Source of the DNA: Plotosus lineatus
Lineage: Eukaryota; Chordata; Actinopteri; Siluriformes; Plotosidae
Length of the DNA stretch: 64,000 nucleotides
Direction of reading: 5' to 3'
Assembly (NCBI GenBank): GCA_024760905.1
Contig: CM045731.1
Location: forward strand, 50,486,001 to 50,550,000
Below are positions 35,600 to 46,204 of the stretch, piece after piece. The stretch's first letter is position 1, and each line of letters opens with the position of its first letter. The notes beneath the pieces are model-generated. The model saw nothing but the letters and a program-made list of their open reading frames with translations, had not been told where the DNA came from and made no database searches. The position numbers and the translations under genes were made by a program.

Positions 35600-36549
35600 A
35601 GCCTACGCCCTTGATCAGCTGCCTTCTGATATTTCAGCAGCTGATACTGGGTTGGGTAGTATTCATTGCAGACTTTGTAGATATGCAACACCGCAGGTGG
35701 TTGGCGAATCCCGCATCGAGAGTTTCAAACTTACACGCACACAAAAAAAATCACGAGCGCATGTATTATTGTTGATCGACATTTTTATATTAAAAAACGT
35801 ACACAGACATCTTACCCCCTCCCTCCTAGCGTAAGTTTTGTAAGCGTAGGAAAATGTTGAAAATGTTGAATGACCCCTTAGAAACAAAAGTTTCAGGTTA
35901 ATAGCTTGGCTGGTTGAAGTTCAGATTTTCAAAATTTGATGATTTTCGGCATTTTTGTCAAATGTCACTTGTCTGACCCCTTTAAACCCAAACCATGGTA
36001 GATAGACTAAAACTGCTTCCAATGGATTAAACGGGTACTTTTCCCCTGAAAACCAAAGTACAGTATCAGGGTATTTATTGACTTGGTTGGTTAAATTTGA
36101 ATGACTTTTCAAAGATTGGTCATTTTCGGGCATTTTTTCTGTGGTGTAAATTGCAGTTTGATGCATTTGTGAAGGACAATAACTTAAAAAATGAGAAGAA
36201 CTGGCCTCAATATAAAAAAAGAGTAGTTTAGTCTATCCCAGTAACTTGGAAAATACCATAAAGGGAGAGATGTCTAATTTTGAAAATATGGGTGTCTAAA
36301 ATGCCATCTTTGTCAATTTGGTGCTACCATAATTTGAAAAAAAAAAATGCATTTTGAAATGGCTTTTACTACAAAATCTATTACCTGAGAGGCCTGAAAC
36401 TCCATAATACAGATCTAGGTTTTAGAAGTGAAATCGCATTAATTGTTTGGAGAAATTCTTGTTTCACAAATGTGCTCCAACGATGTACGAGTCAGGGGCT
36501 TGAACCGGGGGTAACAGAACAGGCTATCTCGGAAACCCTTCAAGATAAT

Positions 36550-36872
36550 TACCGGGGATTTAGCTCAGTTGGTAGAGTGTCCGCTTTATCGTCCGGAAGT
36601 TCGGAGTTTGAATCCGGCCATGTCATACCATAAGACGTTAAAATTTGGCAGTTGTTGCTTCTTGCTTGGCGCTCAGCATCAAAGGATAGAACAATGCAAT
36701 AACTGGTGCTGCAGAATGGAGACAGGTGCCCAGAGCACACACAAAAAATAAAAAAATATCCATGTATGTAATGTACTTTGACAAAGCGTTATAAACATGC
36801 CCCAGTGCGTTTGAGCATAATATTCAGTATGGATAAAGCGCAATATAAATCTACTACATAACATAACATAAC
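36550..36872 (+). repeat. tRNA-derived SINE with ACATA repeat tail
   Basis: The head GGGGATTTAGCTCAGTTGG carries an A box, and AGTTTGAATCC 45 bp later is a B box. The anticodon arm is not clean (CCGC..GTCCGG), so it is not a functional tRNA. A body of about 200 bp follows. The 3' part is GATAAAGCGCAATATAAAT, ending in (ACATA)n-like repeats at 36853-36872. Such GCGCNATATAAAT ends are common in vertebrate tRNA SINEs. Confidence 0.75.
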
Positions 36873-37154
36873 ATCATTGCATGAAATTTGGACTGGTAAT
36901 TTGTAATGGTGAGCCCAACAAATAGAACCTAAAACCATCCATTCATGATGATTTTCATTTTTTCGGTGCCAGTACCTAATATGAAGTCTGCTCACTTCTT
37001 TTAATGTCGCTGTACCAAAATTGACTGCAATGTATCGAAATGGTGCTTATAAGCTCCATGAATGGATGCATGAGTTTTAACCACTGATTTTTTGTTTTTT
37101 ATGTTTAATTCTTACATACTCCCAACATCACTATACAGTCTCAAAATAACTATA

Positions 37155-38066
37155 CAGGGAGCCCTCGCTACTTCGCGCTTCAATTCATGTGGCTTCAGTG
37201 CATTGCGTTTTTTTTTTTTTAAATAAATAAATAATTATTCATCGAATTAAAAAATAAGGACATTAATGAAGAATAAGGGGACAAGTGAAGGAAAATGCCA
37301 CAAAAACAAGGCCAATTATGCAAAAAACCCTAAGCAAACACAAAACAAAAAGCAACCCAAAATCTCCCATCAAAACTAGGTACATTGTTGCATCTGTGTG
37401 TGCACGCGCATCTGCGCGCGTGCGTACGCACACGTATGTATGTGTGTTGTCTTCTTCTCATGCAATATCATCTGTATGTGTGTACTTATATTTTATTTAC
37501 ATCTTTTGTTTTTTTTAATGTTTAATTGTTATTCAAAGAATTTAGAGGGGGGGCAGTGGTGGTCTAGTGGTATAGGGTGCTGGATCGCTGATCCTAAGGT
37601 TGGGGGTTCGAGTCCCACTCTCCACAAGGTTGTCACTGTGCCTCCCAGTGCAGCTAACTGGGTTATCAAAGGCCAGCCATGTCTCTCACTGTCTATGGTG
37701 TGAGGCATGTAAAAGAACCATTGCTGACTGTCGTAAAGAGTAGGCTGCAAAGCCGTCGGCGTGTTTCCGCCCTGCGATGGCCTGGCGAGCTGTCCAGGGT
37801 GTACTCTGCCCTCGTCTGAAGTTGGCTGGGATGGGCACCAGCCTCCCCGCAACCCAAATTAGGATTAAGCGGTTACAGAAAATGAACTGATGAAATGAGA
37901 ATTTAGAGCATTGAATATGTACTTATTGATATTATATACACATATACGTGTACATATGTACGTCAAATGGGGGGGATGTTGGGGAGGGGGTTATCCTTCT
38001 TCACGGATTTTGATGGTTGCGTGGGGATCTCGGTCCCGATTAACCGCGTAAAGTGAGGGATCCCTG
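37155..38066 (-). mobile_element. TA-family-2 DNA transposon with nested SINE
   Basis: The left end CAGGGAGCCCTCGCTACTTC and the right end (complement CAGGGATCCCTCACTTTACG) are flanked by TA at 37153-37154 and 38067-38068. Without the SINE (37548-37898) it is about 550 bp. The interior, inverted, matches 48419-48848. There is no transposase. TA duplications and CAGGG ends suggest a Tc1/mariner-pogo MITE (inference). Confidence 0.8.
37548..37898 (+). repeat. Complete SINE family A with L2-type tail
   Basis: It has a tRNA-like head with A box (GTGGTCTAGTGGTATAGGG) and B box (GGGGTTCGAGTCCCACTC), and the shared body (CCATGTCTCTCACTGTCTAT, AGTAGGCTGCAAAGCCGTC). The tail CTGCGATGGCCTGGCGAGCT ... 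AACCCAAATTAGGATTAAGC ends in ATGAACTGATGAAATGA. A perfect 10-bp duplication, GAATTTAGAG, flanks it at 37538-37547 and 37899-37908, inside the TA-family-2 element. Confidence 0.92.
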
Positions 38067-38074
38067 TATACACT

Positions 38075-39230
38075 ATCAACATAAATATATGCTCTCTAAA
38101 TAACTACATATTACAACTATATTGCTCCAACAATAAAATAATTATATAAACTGAAAAAAAGATAAACATAAAAAATGTATCGCAATTACAGAAAAATATT
38201 CACCCATTTGTCAGTCTTTACCACACCAGACAGTCACTTTTTATAAGGCCACAGCAGCAGGCCTAGTCATGTTTTATTTCTTAAGTCATGCATTGTACAG
38301 AAAAAAGAAAATCCATAGCAGCTTGTTCAATAGTCAGTAGATAAAGAGACAGTATTTATAATACAGAACAGTTTACTTTTCAACAATCACTGTCTCAACT
38401 CATACACAGGTGTTGTGTTCCTATTTCTTCTATGCCAATCACTGTCAACTTCTATAAAGAAACAAAAAGTCAGAGGTTTGCACTCTCCTCTTAAACGTTT
38501 GTGAAAATAAAGTCTTTTACATTAAAAACGTGTATGAAGCATGTTTTTGGCACCCAGACTGTACATTTTTTTTCTATACTGCCTCTGAATTCTTCCTCAT
38601 CCATCATTTGCATTAGCCTCAGGTATCATGTAAAGCATGTCTCAACTTTACAACACCACAGGTCTCTCAACATCAGTTGTACTCAGCATAGTGCTTCAGC
38701 TCAGCTGTGCATGTCCCGCCCTATTTTTTAAAGCAGATATTTTTAGCTCGGTCTACATTTAGAACAGCACAGGTAAATGAAACAAGCTGTGCAACTGAGC
38801 AATACGGATGTGTATCTCAAATGCCGAAGCAAGTCCATGTTTATTTAACCTTTGCAAATTAGAAGGCAGATGAAGTCAGCTGAGTTTCGACAAAATGATT
38901 AGCAAAGAAAAGCTTAAATTACTGTATTGAGGCAATACAGATGCATAAAAAGGTGTGTTTATCATCAGCATGTTTGCTTATTTGAATACGGAGCATGTGA
39001 GTGGAATTAATTGATAATAATACCGATTAATATCCAAAGAACTTGAGTATAGTATAAGCAGAATGTTCACATTCGCTACATTAAAAAACTTAACCAAAAC
39101 ACATATCACCCTTAACATTACCTTTTTTATATGGTAGCTGCTGTTAAATCAAAAGCTCACCAGAATCCTCAGTATTCCAAAAAATGTCCGACAGTAAAGA
39201 CCTTTTCAAAGATGCTCAATTACTTGGTAC
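38075..39230. other. Intron sequence, nothing recognised
   Basis: This is AT-rich and apparently unique sequence. The 76-codon frame at 38501-38731 lacks motifs and splice-compatible borders. Confidence 0.5.
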
Positions 39231-39236
39231 ACTCAC

Positions 39237-39405
39237 TCTATAAAGTAGACCATGCCAGACTCAGTATAGGCCATCTCCCAATTCTTGGGCAGTGTCTCCT
39301 GGTTCTCGTCTTCGGCCATCATACTCCAGGCCCCAAAGTCAATGGCACTGCCGGGTTGAGTATAGCTCGGTATGGCCTTCCTCCAATTGGTGCCTTCCTT
39401 ATGAT
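39237..39405 (-). CDS. magi3: MAGI-family scaffold, linker and first half of WW domain 1
   Basis: This 169-bp exon has acceptor GGTCACAACAG right of 39405 and donor GTGAGTGTACC left of 39237. It enters in phase 1 and leaves in phase 2. It encodes a linker (DHKEGTNWRKAIPSYTQPGS) and then the start of WW1, ETLPKNWEMAYTESGMVYFI. The NWEMAYT tryptophan and VYFI strand are typical of MAGI WW1. The W..(A/V)PSY element in the linker is also found in MAGI3. The domain is completed by 32088-32167. Confidence 0.93.
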
Positions 39406-39950
39406 CTGTTGTGACCGGAGGAAAAACAGGAAAAGAGGGAGAGGCAACGTGTGGATGGATGAGAAGATACAGGTAGACAATTCATCATTACACTATGCAG
39501 CACTCACTTGTATAGTGTGTTACTGCCAGGGGAAAAAGAGAGGAAGGCACAGAGTGTGAGAGAGAGAGAGAGATTTGCATGGCAGGAGGCGTTCCAGGTG
39601 AGGACAGAGCTGCCCAGTGCTTCCGCAAAAAAAAAAAAAGCTCACCTAGATTTCTATGTGGGGGAATATGGATTTGTGAGAAAAAGAAAAGGGGGCCAAA
39701 GATTATGAAAGGGAGTGAAAATGAAATTGTGTGTGTGATAAAGAGTAAGAGGGAAGGAAGGAGATTGAAAGGGAGAGTGTGCTAGAGGGAGTGTTGGGTG
39801 AGAAAGAGGGGAGAGGGAGAGGCAAAGGGAGGGAGATAGTGTGAGAGGATGTCTGAGAGTGAAAAAGAGCAAGGGAGTGAGTGTGACATTGAGAAAAAGT
39901 GAATGTGAGAGAATGACAGTGTGTGTGTATATGTGTAAGAGAGAAAGAGT

Positions 39951-39952
<2 letters not shown>

Positions 39953-39993
<41 letters not shown>
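39953..39993. repeat. (CA)n microsatellite in a GA/GTGA-rich tract
   Basis: A CA run of about 40 bp follows about 400 bp of purine-rich AGAGGGAGTG-like sequence (39545-39950), which yields spurious serine/leucine-rich minus frames. Confidence 0.93.
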
Positions 39994-39998
<5 letters not shown>

Positions 39999-39999
39999 A

Positions 40000-41470
40000 C
40001 AAGAGTGTGTGTATACTATTGCCAGACCCCAATCTGTACCAGGCCTTGTGAGTGGTTTCTCTGGATGCAAACCTCCCTGAGTTCCCCACAAACAAAATGT
40101 AAAAAATCCCTAATGCCACACAAACTTGTGCGACTGAAAATAATGAGAAATGGATGCGTTCCCATTGCAGTTCTACACCATCACTTGAAAGCCCGTACAA
40201 AAAACACTCTGTGCACAATACACTGTATTACATAACGAGATAGCGACAGAAACACCGACTGCAGTGCAGTATAGGCAGGTCTGGATACAAAGTAGTTCTG
40301 TAGGTACGGCGTACTAAACTTTAGATCTGATGCTCATGCAGCCATTGTAGCCTGAAGGTTTGTTGGCTTTTTTTTTTTTTTTGTGAAACAAAGTGCACAA
40401 ACGTCATAACATTTACTTTACAAATAGGCTTACAGCCATGGGGGTTCAGAACTAGGTATCAAACTGCTCTGTAGTCTCAATCAATAGCACATATCTGAGG
40501 GAACAATCGAAAGTCCAGAGCTGTGGTTCTAGAATAATCCTATCGACAGTACGTAATAAAAATAATTACAGTCTAGTATAATATCATCCAACGTGTTTAA
40601 AAACACAATTATTTTCTTCGATGGGAATACTATTGTCTTGACATGGATGAAATAAAAAAGAAATCAGATAAAGAGTTATAATCAACATTACCAGGGCTGT
40701 TACTATGGTAACCTGGTTGCATCTTCAGGCAGAGGTGCAAGTTCAGGGATTTTTTTTTTTTTTTTAATTACATTTTACATTACAGTTCTCATTTAATTTC
40801 TTAGTGAAGTTTTGTTTGCTTGTTTTTTCTGACAGCCAGTGACTCTGTTGTTCGGACAGGTACAGGAACTTTGTTCTGCTACACGTACATACATTCAGGT
40901 ATCACAGCGAAGACCACACCACAAAGCAGTTTCAGAACATCCTGTCCATAGCCAAGCCTCCTCTTTTGTATGCTTGGCTGAAGACTTCACTGTCAATGAG
41001 CAGCCTCAAATAGTAAAAGAGGAACGCAACAAAGACCTCTACTCAAAGCAACAGTGATCATCTAACTCCACTGAGCAACTCACTCTGCCTTTCATGCAAT
41101 ACCTGAAGGTGTTGTTCAGCTGAGCTGTGACCAAAGGTGATTCTCATGACCTATGCTACTTTGATTTCTACCTTCGCTCCACGAAGCCCAAATGCTCAAT
41201 TTGTGCCGAGGCTGACAAGAGACATGTTTTCATAATAATATCCTGTTCGTTTAGCTAATGTGATTTTAATGTCGAATCATTAAAGTAATTAGGAACGATT
41301 CGGCCTGTAGGTTAGATCTGCAATTGCCATGTTTTTGTTTTTCATGCAGCCTGCTTGTAAAATAAAATAAAAAAAATAAATAAATAAAAGTCACGACCTT
41401 GCAGCAGGTCTTCAGTTTGATCCTTCGGTCAGCATACTGTGTGTGAGGCTCTTCTTCCTGTGGCTTTCCT
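40000..41470. other. Intron sequence, nothing recognised
   Basis: It has T-runs at 40370-40382 and 40750-40766, and AAAT-type repeats near 41360-41390. The 72-codon plus frame at 40839-41057 has no motif. Confidence 0.5.
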
Positions 41471-41479
41471 CTGGATTGA

Positions 41480-41770
41480 AAGCTGCTAAGGTAAATATTG
41501 TTGGGCTTTTCATACCCTGATCCTGCTGGCTCATAAGTTCAGTGCTGTATCGCATTTCAGAAGCAGGAAGCAGCTGGGAGTTCAAAGCTCATCCAGCACA
41601 GGTTAACTTTACAGTATTTTCCTGGTACCCGTTTATACTGCTAGGTGGACAGAGGAACACTTGTAGTTAAGACCTTGTCCAGGGGTAGACGTCTAAAGGG
41701 GATTCAAACTCAATCCAACACCCTAAACCACTCCTAAAAATCACCAGCCAAACACAGCTGTGCAGCACAT
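41480..41770 (-). repeat. tRNA-derived SINE, family C (old copy)
   Basis: The complement matches 52313-52625 through AAGGTCTTAACTACAAGTGT, CCTCTGTCCACCTAGCAGTA and TAAACGGGTACCAGGAAAAT. The head corresponds to the GGGATTCAAACTCAATCC region near 41700-41717. Confidence 0.7.
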
Positions 41771-42919
41771 ACTGGTCCCTCAGTTTGATCCTGTGTTACT
41801 GGACCCTCCGTGTGGCTCAACTGCCTGTAGATTTCTTTTGGGTTATGGGCTGGTAGGTGAAATTAAATTGCCTTGTGGTGTGAAGGACTCAAATGAGTAA
41901 ATGGACTGGCATTCCATTCAGGATGCAGTCCCACCTCCAGCTCAGTGCTTCCAATATATACTCTGGATCCAACAATTCGTTGGAAAGGTGTAACGATAAA
42001 ATGAGGTACATTTTTAATCCAAGGTCAGCCTACCAACATGGTTAGTGCCACAAGGTCATCTTCTGAAGGTGTCTGGCATGATAATATAACGAGAAAATGC
42101 TGTTATTGATCAATCTGAGGCAACAACACAATGAAACAGGTTATCACAACTCATCATGATGACACGATATCTGGTGGCTCAGAATTTAAATGGTAACGGA
42201 AGGACAAAGAGTCAGGCGACAGACACGCCAAGTCCTACTGGAGATTCATATTTATGCCGGTCCTCATCGGACATAAAAATATTCTGATAAGAGACTGTAT
42301 TCCACTCCACAGTTCATGGCAACCTGTCGCCCCATTTAAATTGTATTCATTTCTCTTTGCTCCCTCTGATCTAAATGAAAGTAAACAACATCATTTGTGT
42401 TAATGGTCACCCCTAAATCTTCCTTTCGTCCGTTATGACAGCAGAAAAAAACAAACAAAAAAAAACCTTAACCTCCATTGGAAGCCGGCGCAAGATTCAA
42501 GCCTGGCAGGGTAAATCATCAGCCTGGCAGCCTGATGCACTCAATCCACATGAGCTTAGAGATCAGGTGCATAATATCCATCTGACAACATCACGAAGTA
42601 TACAATCTGCTTTTGAATGGCATCTCTTTAAATATTTACCTCACAAGATAAATGGTGTTATTCAGAGTTGTCCTTTAAGAATAGATAAGTGTGCATTTCA
42701 TCAGAGACTCAGAGTGGACAGGTATATTGGAGATAAGTATACAAGGAAGTGAATTTTATGTTATCTTAAAGAAACTGATGCAGCTCAGCTGACCTCATTA
42801 CAGAACATGTTCTAAGAGCTCTATATTCACCTAAAGCTACTTGATTGAAGGAAGAGCATTCAGAGACCATAAACCGCCAAGTCTACCAAGCCCACAATAT
42901 ATATATTAATGAATAAATA

Positions 42920-43280
42920 AAATAAAATAAAATAATTCCTTAAAAATTTTCAGATCCAGAATCCAATGGAGCCTTCCATGTCCAAATCCCACCTCTGGTT
43001 GAAATTTCCTGAAAATCCACAAAATGTTTTTTGTAAACAATAGAAATACGAAGCACCCCTGCAGGGCCTGCTGTAATACCACACTTCCAAAATCCTCACA
43101 ATGTTCAAAAATCCTTTGAAAACAGTACAAATGTACATCATCCAGAATTTGATCCGGATCATCTTCAAAATCTAATAGTCTTCCCTGTCCAGAGTCTCAC
43201 CTCGAGCAGAACTTTCATGAAAATACACACAACTTTTGTGCAATCTACTTATACAAACAAACACTGCAACAAAACCATAC
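42920..43280 (+). repeat. Two tandem copies of the TAACAAACA-type dispersed repeat
   Basis: The first unit has CCAGAATCCAATGGAGCCTT, CCATGTCCAAATCCCACCTC and TTTTGTAAACAATAG. The second has GAATTTGATCCGGATCATCT, CCTGTCCAGAGTCTCACCTC and TTTTGTGCAATCTAC. They align over about 130 bp each and relate to 32250-32400. Confidence 0.6.
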
Positions 43281-43483
43281 AACATAGCCTCATTGAAGAA
43301 GCTAATTATCTGGTCAGCCAATCATCGAGAAGCAGCACACTATGCATACTAACAGGCAGATCCACATCAATGTACGTTTATTAAGTATCACAATGTCAAG
43401 TGACCATCATGTAATCTCAGCTACTGTGAAAATGGCATGGTTGTTGATACCAGACCTGCAACAGCTGCGATGTTAAAAAAAGA

Positions 43484-43487
43484 GAGC

Positions 43488-43522
<35 letters not shown>
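43484..43522. repeat. (GA)n microsatellite
   Basis: This GA run, interrupted once by GC, lies 180 bp from the 3' border of the linker exon. Confidence 0.95.
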
Positions 43523-43525
<3 letters not shown>

Positions 43526-43698
43526 AAAGGCCAAGGTGGTTCAAGCTGATAACCACCAAAATCACCACCCTATACAACTGTGTGGAGCAGAAAAGTATCT
43601 CAGATGACAGAATGTCAATCCATCAACAGAATTAAGCCACATAAATGCTAGACCTCTGCCAGCTAAGAGCTGAAATCCAAGATCTGACATGATCTTAC

Positions 43699-43905
43699 CT
43701 GTAATTCCGTTCACAAGGGCGGGCCTCTCCTCATCTTCTTCTTCTTCAGGCGCTGTGCTGTCCTTCCTTTCCATTTTGCTGACCGAGGTGGTCCTTTTGC
43801 GCTGCACTTCGGTTTCAAACTCCTCGTCAAACAGCACCTGGTCCACCACGTCAGGCTGCACAGCGCTGGGCTCAGCCGGAGGTTTGGGGGTGCCATAATA
43901 ATTAC
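43699..43905 (-). CDS. magi3: MAGI-family scaffold, acidic linker exon
   Basis: This 207-bp exon has acceptor TTCTTCCTTTTCAG right of 43905 and donor GTAAGATC left of 43699, with phase 1 on both sides. It encodes [13 protein letters not shown], then [32 protein letters not shown] and an acidic run EEEEDEERP, ending near ALVNGIT. YGTPKPP is shared by all MAGIs at the end of the guanylate-kinase-like region. The [19 protein letters not shown] segment is the MAGI3 version from family knowledge and is the main basis for the magi3 call over magi1 or magi2. Which fish paralogue this is cannot be told. Confidence 0.92.
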
Positions 43906-44921
43906 CTGAAAAGGAAGAACAAGGCGTGAGGCTCATGAATGATGAGTTTTAATAGGCAGAGATACAGGCAACTATCTGACACCACTAACTGAAATCTACT
44001 TCTGAAATTAATTTAGTGCACCTGGTGCGGTCGGCGATGTTTATCGAATGAGTATCTCGACAATTAGCAAAAAAAGACTGAGGAAAATTTAAGAATCTAA
44101 TAATGTAGCTTACAATCACTGAACATTTTTAAATATTTCAAATGTTTCCTCATAAAAACCACATTTTTCTTCATAAAAGCCCTTCCCCTCAAAAAAAATT
44201 TTCACTCGCCAAAATTTTAGGAGAGCTCGATTTGAAACTATTGTGAGTTTGACATTTGTCATTACCACTTTCTTGGCACTAAAGCTGGCGTTCTACACTA
44301 TATTATCGTTTGTATTTACAGCGGTATGTGGGAGGTCTCCTACAGTCCATTCTGCTTGAGAAAATAGTTAAGTCTGCCAAAAAAAAAAAAAAAAACAAAT
44401 GGAAAAAAAAGCATCCTGGATAAACGGTCACAAGGCTTCAGGGAGTGTACATATTTCTTCAGAGGAGGTGAATATAGTTATTTTGCTCTTGACATGAAAC
44501 TGGCTAAGTCCCACTCGGAAATGTCGCCCGGAACTCAGTGTGGAATGAAATTAAATTACACGGTAACATTATCACACAAGACACAGCATTTAAGACAAGG
44601 ATTTTTTTTTTGGCACCGAACAAGAAAAGCAGTCTTCGTAGGACAGGAAAGCATCTTTGGAGTTGCCTTAGTGACTTGCAAGGCTCGTTAAAACATTAAT
44701 TACATCATATTGTTACAACATTACACTGCCACTTCATCTCATACTTGTAACTGATGGTAATTATATTAGATGACGTCAAAATGGGATTTGTCTGTTTTGA
44801 TCTATTAATTATTGTCTGCACAGACTCTAGTTGGGGAGCTGAGCAGAGGGCTTTAGTTTGTGATTGAATGAGTTATTTGCAGCAGCAAATGAGCTGCAGA
44901 GTATTACATGTTATTTGGAGA

Positions 44922-46129
44922 CAGTAGAGCCTCGTTACTGGACCATAATTCCTTCCAGACGGCTGATCGAAATGCGATTCGGTCGAATTCCGAATCCACT
45001 TTTCCCATTACAAAAATGTAAATGGTCTTAATGTCTTAATCCGTTCTGTCGTCTTTTGAACAGAAGTTAACAGTACCGTAACTCATACCATAGGTCCTCA
45101 AATTAAGTGAAAAAAAATTATTGAATACAGTACACTATGTTATGGTCTGTGTTGTGAGAGACTCTGGTTTTGGTGTGTGTGTCTCTCTCTCTCTCTCTCT
45201 CTCTCGCCCCACTTAATCATGGGCTATAAAGATGAGTAGAACGCTCCTCCCTGTGCTAGAAGATCGTTCCTCTTCCCCGTGATCTCTCTGGCTCTCAGCT
45301 CTGTGCTCCACCAGTTCCCGCTTTAGTTAAATGATTTCCATGTTTCTCCGCATCTCTAACGGTGACTACGATTTCTCCGTCCTCTAGTCCTTCCCTGTGA
45401 ACAATAAAGCTTATCCGTTTTCATCATACTCTGTGTCCTACATTTTTGGGTCCGGCTGAATGTTCCTGGCATCACAGAATCATCTAGTCCTTCTATGACG
45501 CCAGGAACATTTAGCCGGACCCAGAGTGGAGACGGAAACGGAGGGGCTTTATTGTCTCTCACAACACAGAGCATAACACACTTAAATAAAAACCACAGTG
45601 CAGTTAAAGCATAACAACAATAAAGATAAGAATTTTCATTTTTGTGGTGGTGAGCAGTTGGCATACGTAAATGTTGGAGAGGGAGAGAAGAGGATTCCCT
45701 TCCATAACAGCTTCAGGTAAATCAGCCAAAGGTGTTTTTTTCTCTTGCTACTCGCTTTGCATGGATGAGTCTTCTTCAGGATGTTCCTTTCTTTTCCTGA
45801 AGAACATTTCCACCGTGGCATGTTTCTGCCTTCTTTTCAAAACCTTATGGAAGTGGCTCAGGACCTCTTTTATTAAAGGTGTTTTCAGTGCTGCTCGCGC
45901 TTTAGCTTAGCTTCAGTGCTGTAGCTTAGCTTTATCAGGGTGATGCACAGTATCAACAACTTCTGGAAAATGTGCATTTCCCCTCCCTCTTGGTCTCGTT
46001 TTTTTCTCACACTTTTTGAGCATTCGACTTCCGGATTTTGGTCGACTTCCGGGACAAAAAATCCTGGATTTTTTGGTCGATTTCCCATTTGTTCGACCTC
46101 TAAAGTGTTTGAGTACTGAGGCTACACTG
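44922..46129 (+). mobile_element. Possible decayed TIR transposon with nested LTR-like insert
   Basis: The ends CAGTAGAGCCTCGTTACTG and, inverted at 46111-46129, CAGTGTAGCCTCAGTACTC agree at 14 of 19 positions. Subterminal sequence on both sides repeats GGTCGA(A/C)TTCC-type motifs. The flanking dinucleotides are GA and TA, so the duplication is not clean. There is no coding sequence. The middle is occupied by the inverted structure at 45138-45577. Confidence 0.5.
45138..45577. repeat. LTR-like sequence followed by its own inverted 3' end
   Basis: The outer arms GTTATGGTCTGTGTTGTGAG (from 45141) and, inverted, GTTATGCTCTGTGTTGTGAG (near 45555-45574) match. Inner arms carry CAATAAAGC (45402-45410 plus; near 45548 minus) and GGGTCCGGCTRAATGTTCCT (45449 plus; near 45525 minus). 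The plus part also has CTATAAAG near 45224 and a (TC)n run at 45181-45205. The features recall a solo LTR with TATA and poly-A signals plus a partial inverted second LTR. Confidence 0.5.
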
Positions 46130-46204
46130 TATATTTTAAATATAAAGTACAGTAATTTATTGTTCACATGAACACTTGATGCAGCCATGAAAATGAAGCC
46201 ATGA

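Larger units (their letters stand above)
33330..36540 (+). other. Probable decayed mobile element(s), class unknown
   Basis: No intact gene is visible. Internal duplications suggest repeats. ACCATGGTAGATGG..CTTCCAATGGATGAAAC at 34392-34435 recurs as ACCATGGTAGATAG..CTTCCAATGGATTAAAC at 35994-36032. Segments around GATTTTCGGCATTTTTGTC (35940) and GGTCATTTTCGGGCATTTTT (36118) are similar too. Part of it (35372-35540) is a copy of 16441-16612. G- and C-runs at 34816-34825 and 35566-35599 punctuate it. Confidence 0.4.

Noticed and set aside
36554..36626. Functional tRNA gene candidate with A and B boxes
   Set aside because: The anticodon arm does not pair properly and a SINE body plus repeat tail follows, so it is a tRNA-derived SINE head.
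37555..37620. tRNA gene candidate (GTGGTCTAGTGG ... GGTTCGAGTCCC)
   Set aside because: It is the head of SINE family A, with a shared body, tail and target duplication; another copy lies at 61297-61652.
42435..42752. 105-codon plus-strand frame rich in basic residues
   Set aside because: There is no recognisable domain, it lies antisense to the host gene, and there is no splice or promoter support; it is within chance length for intron sequence.
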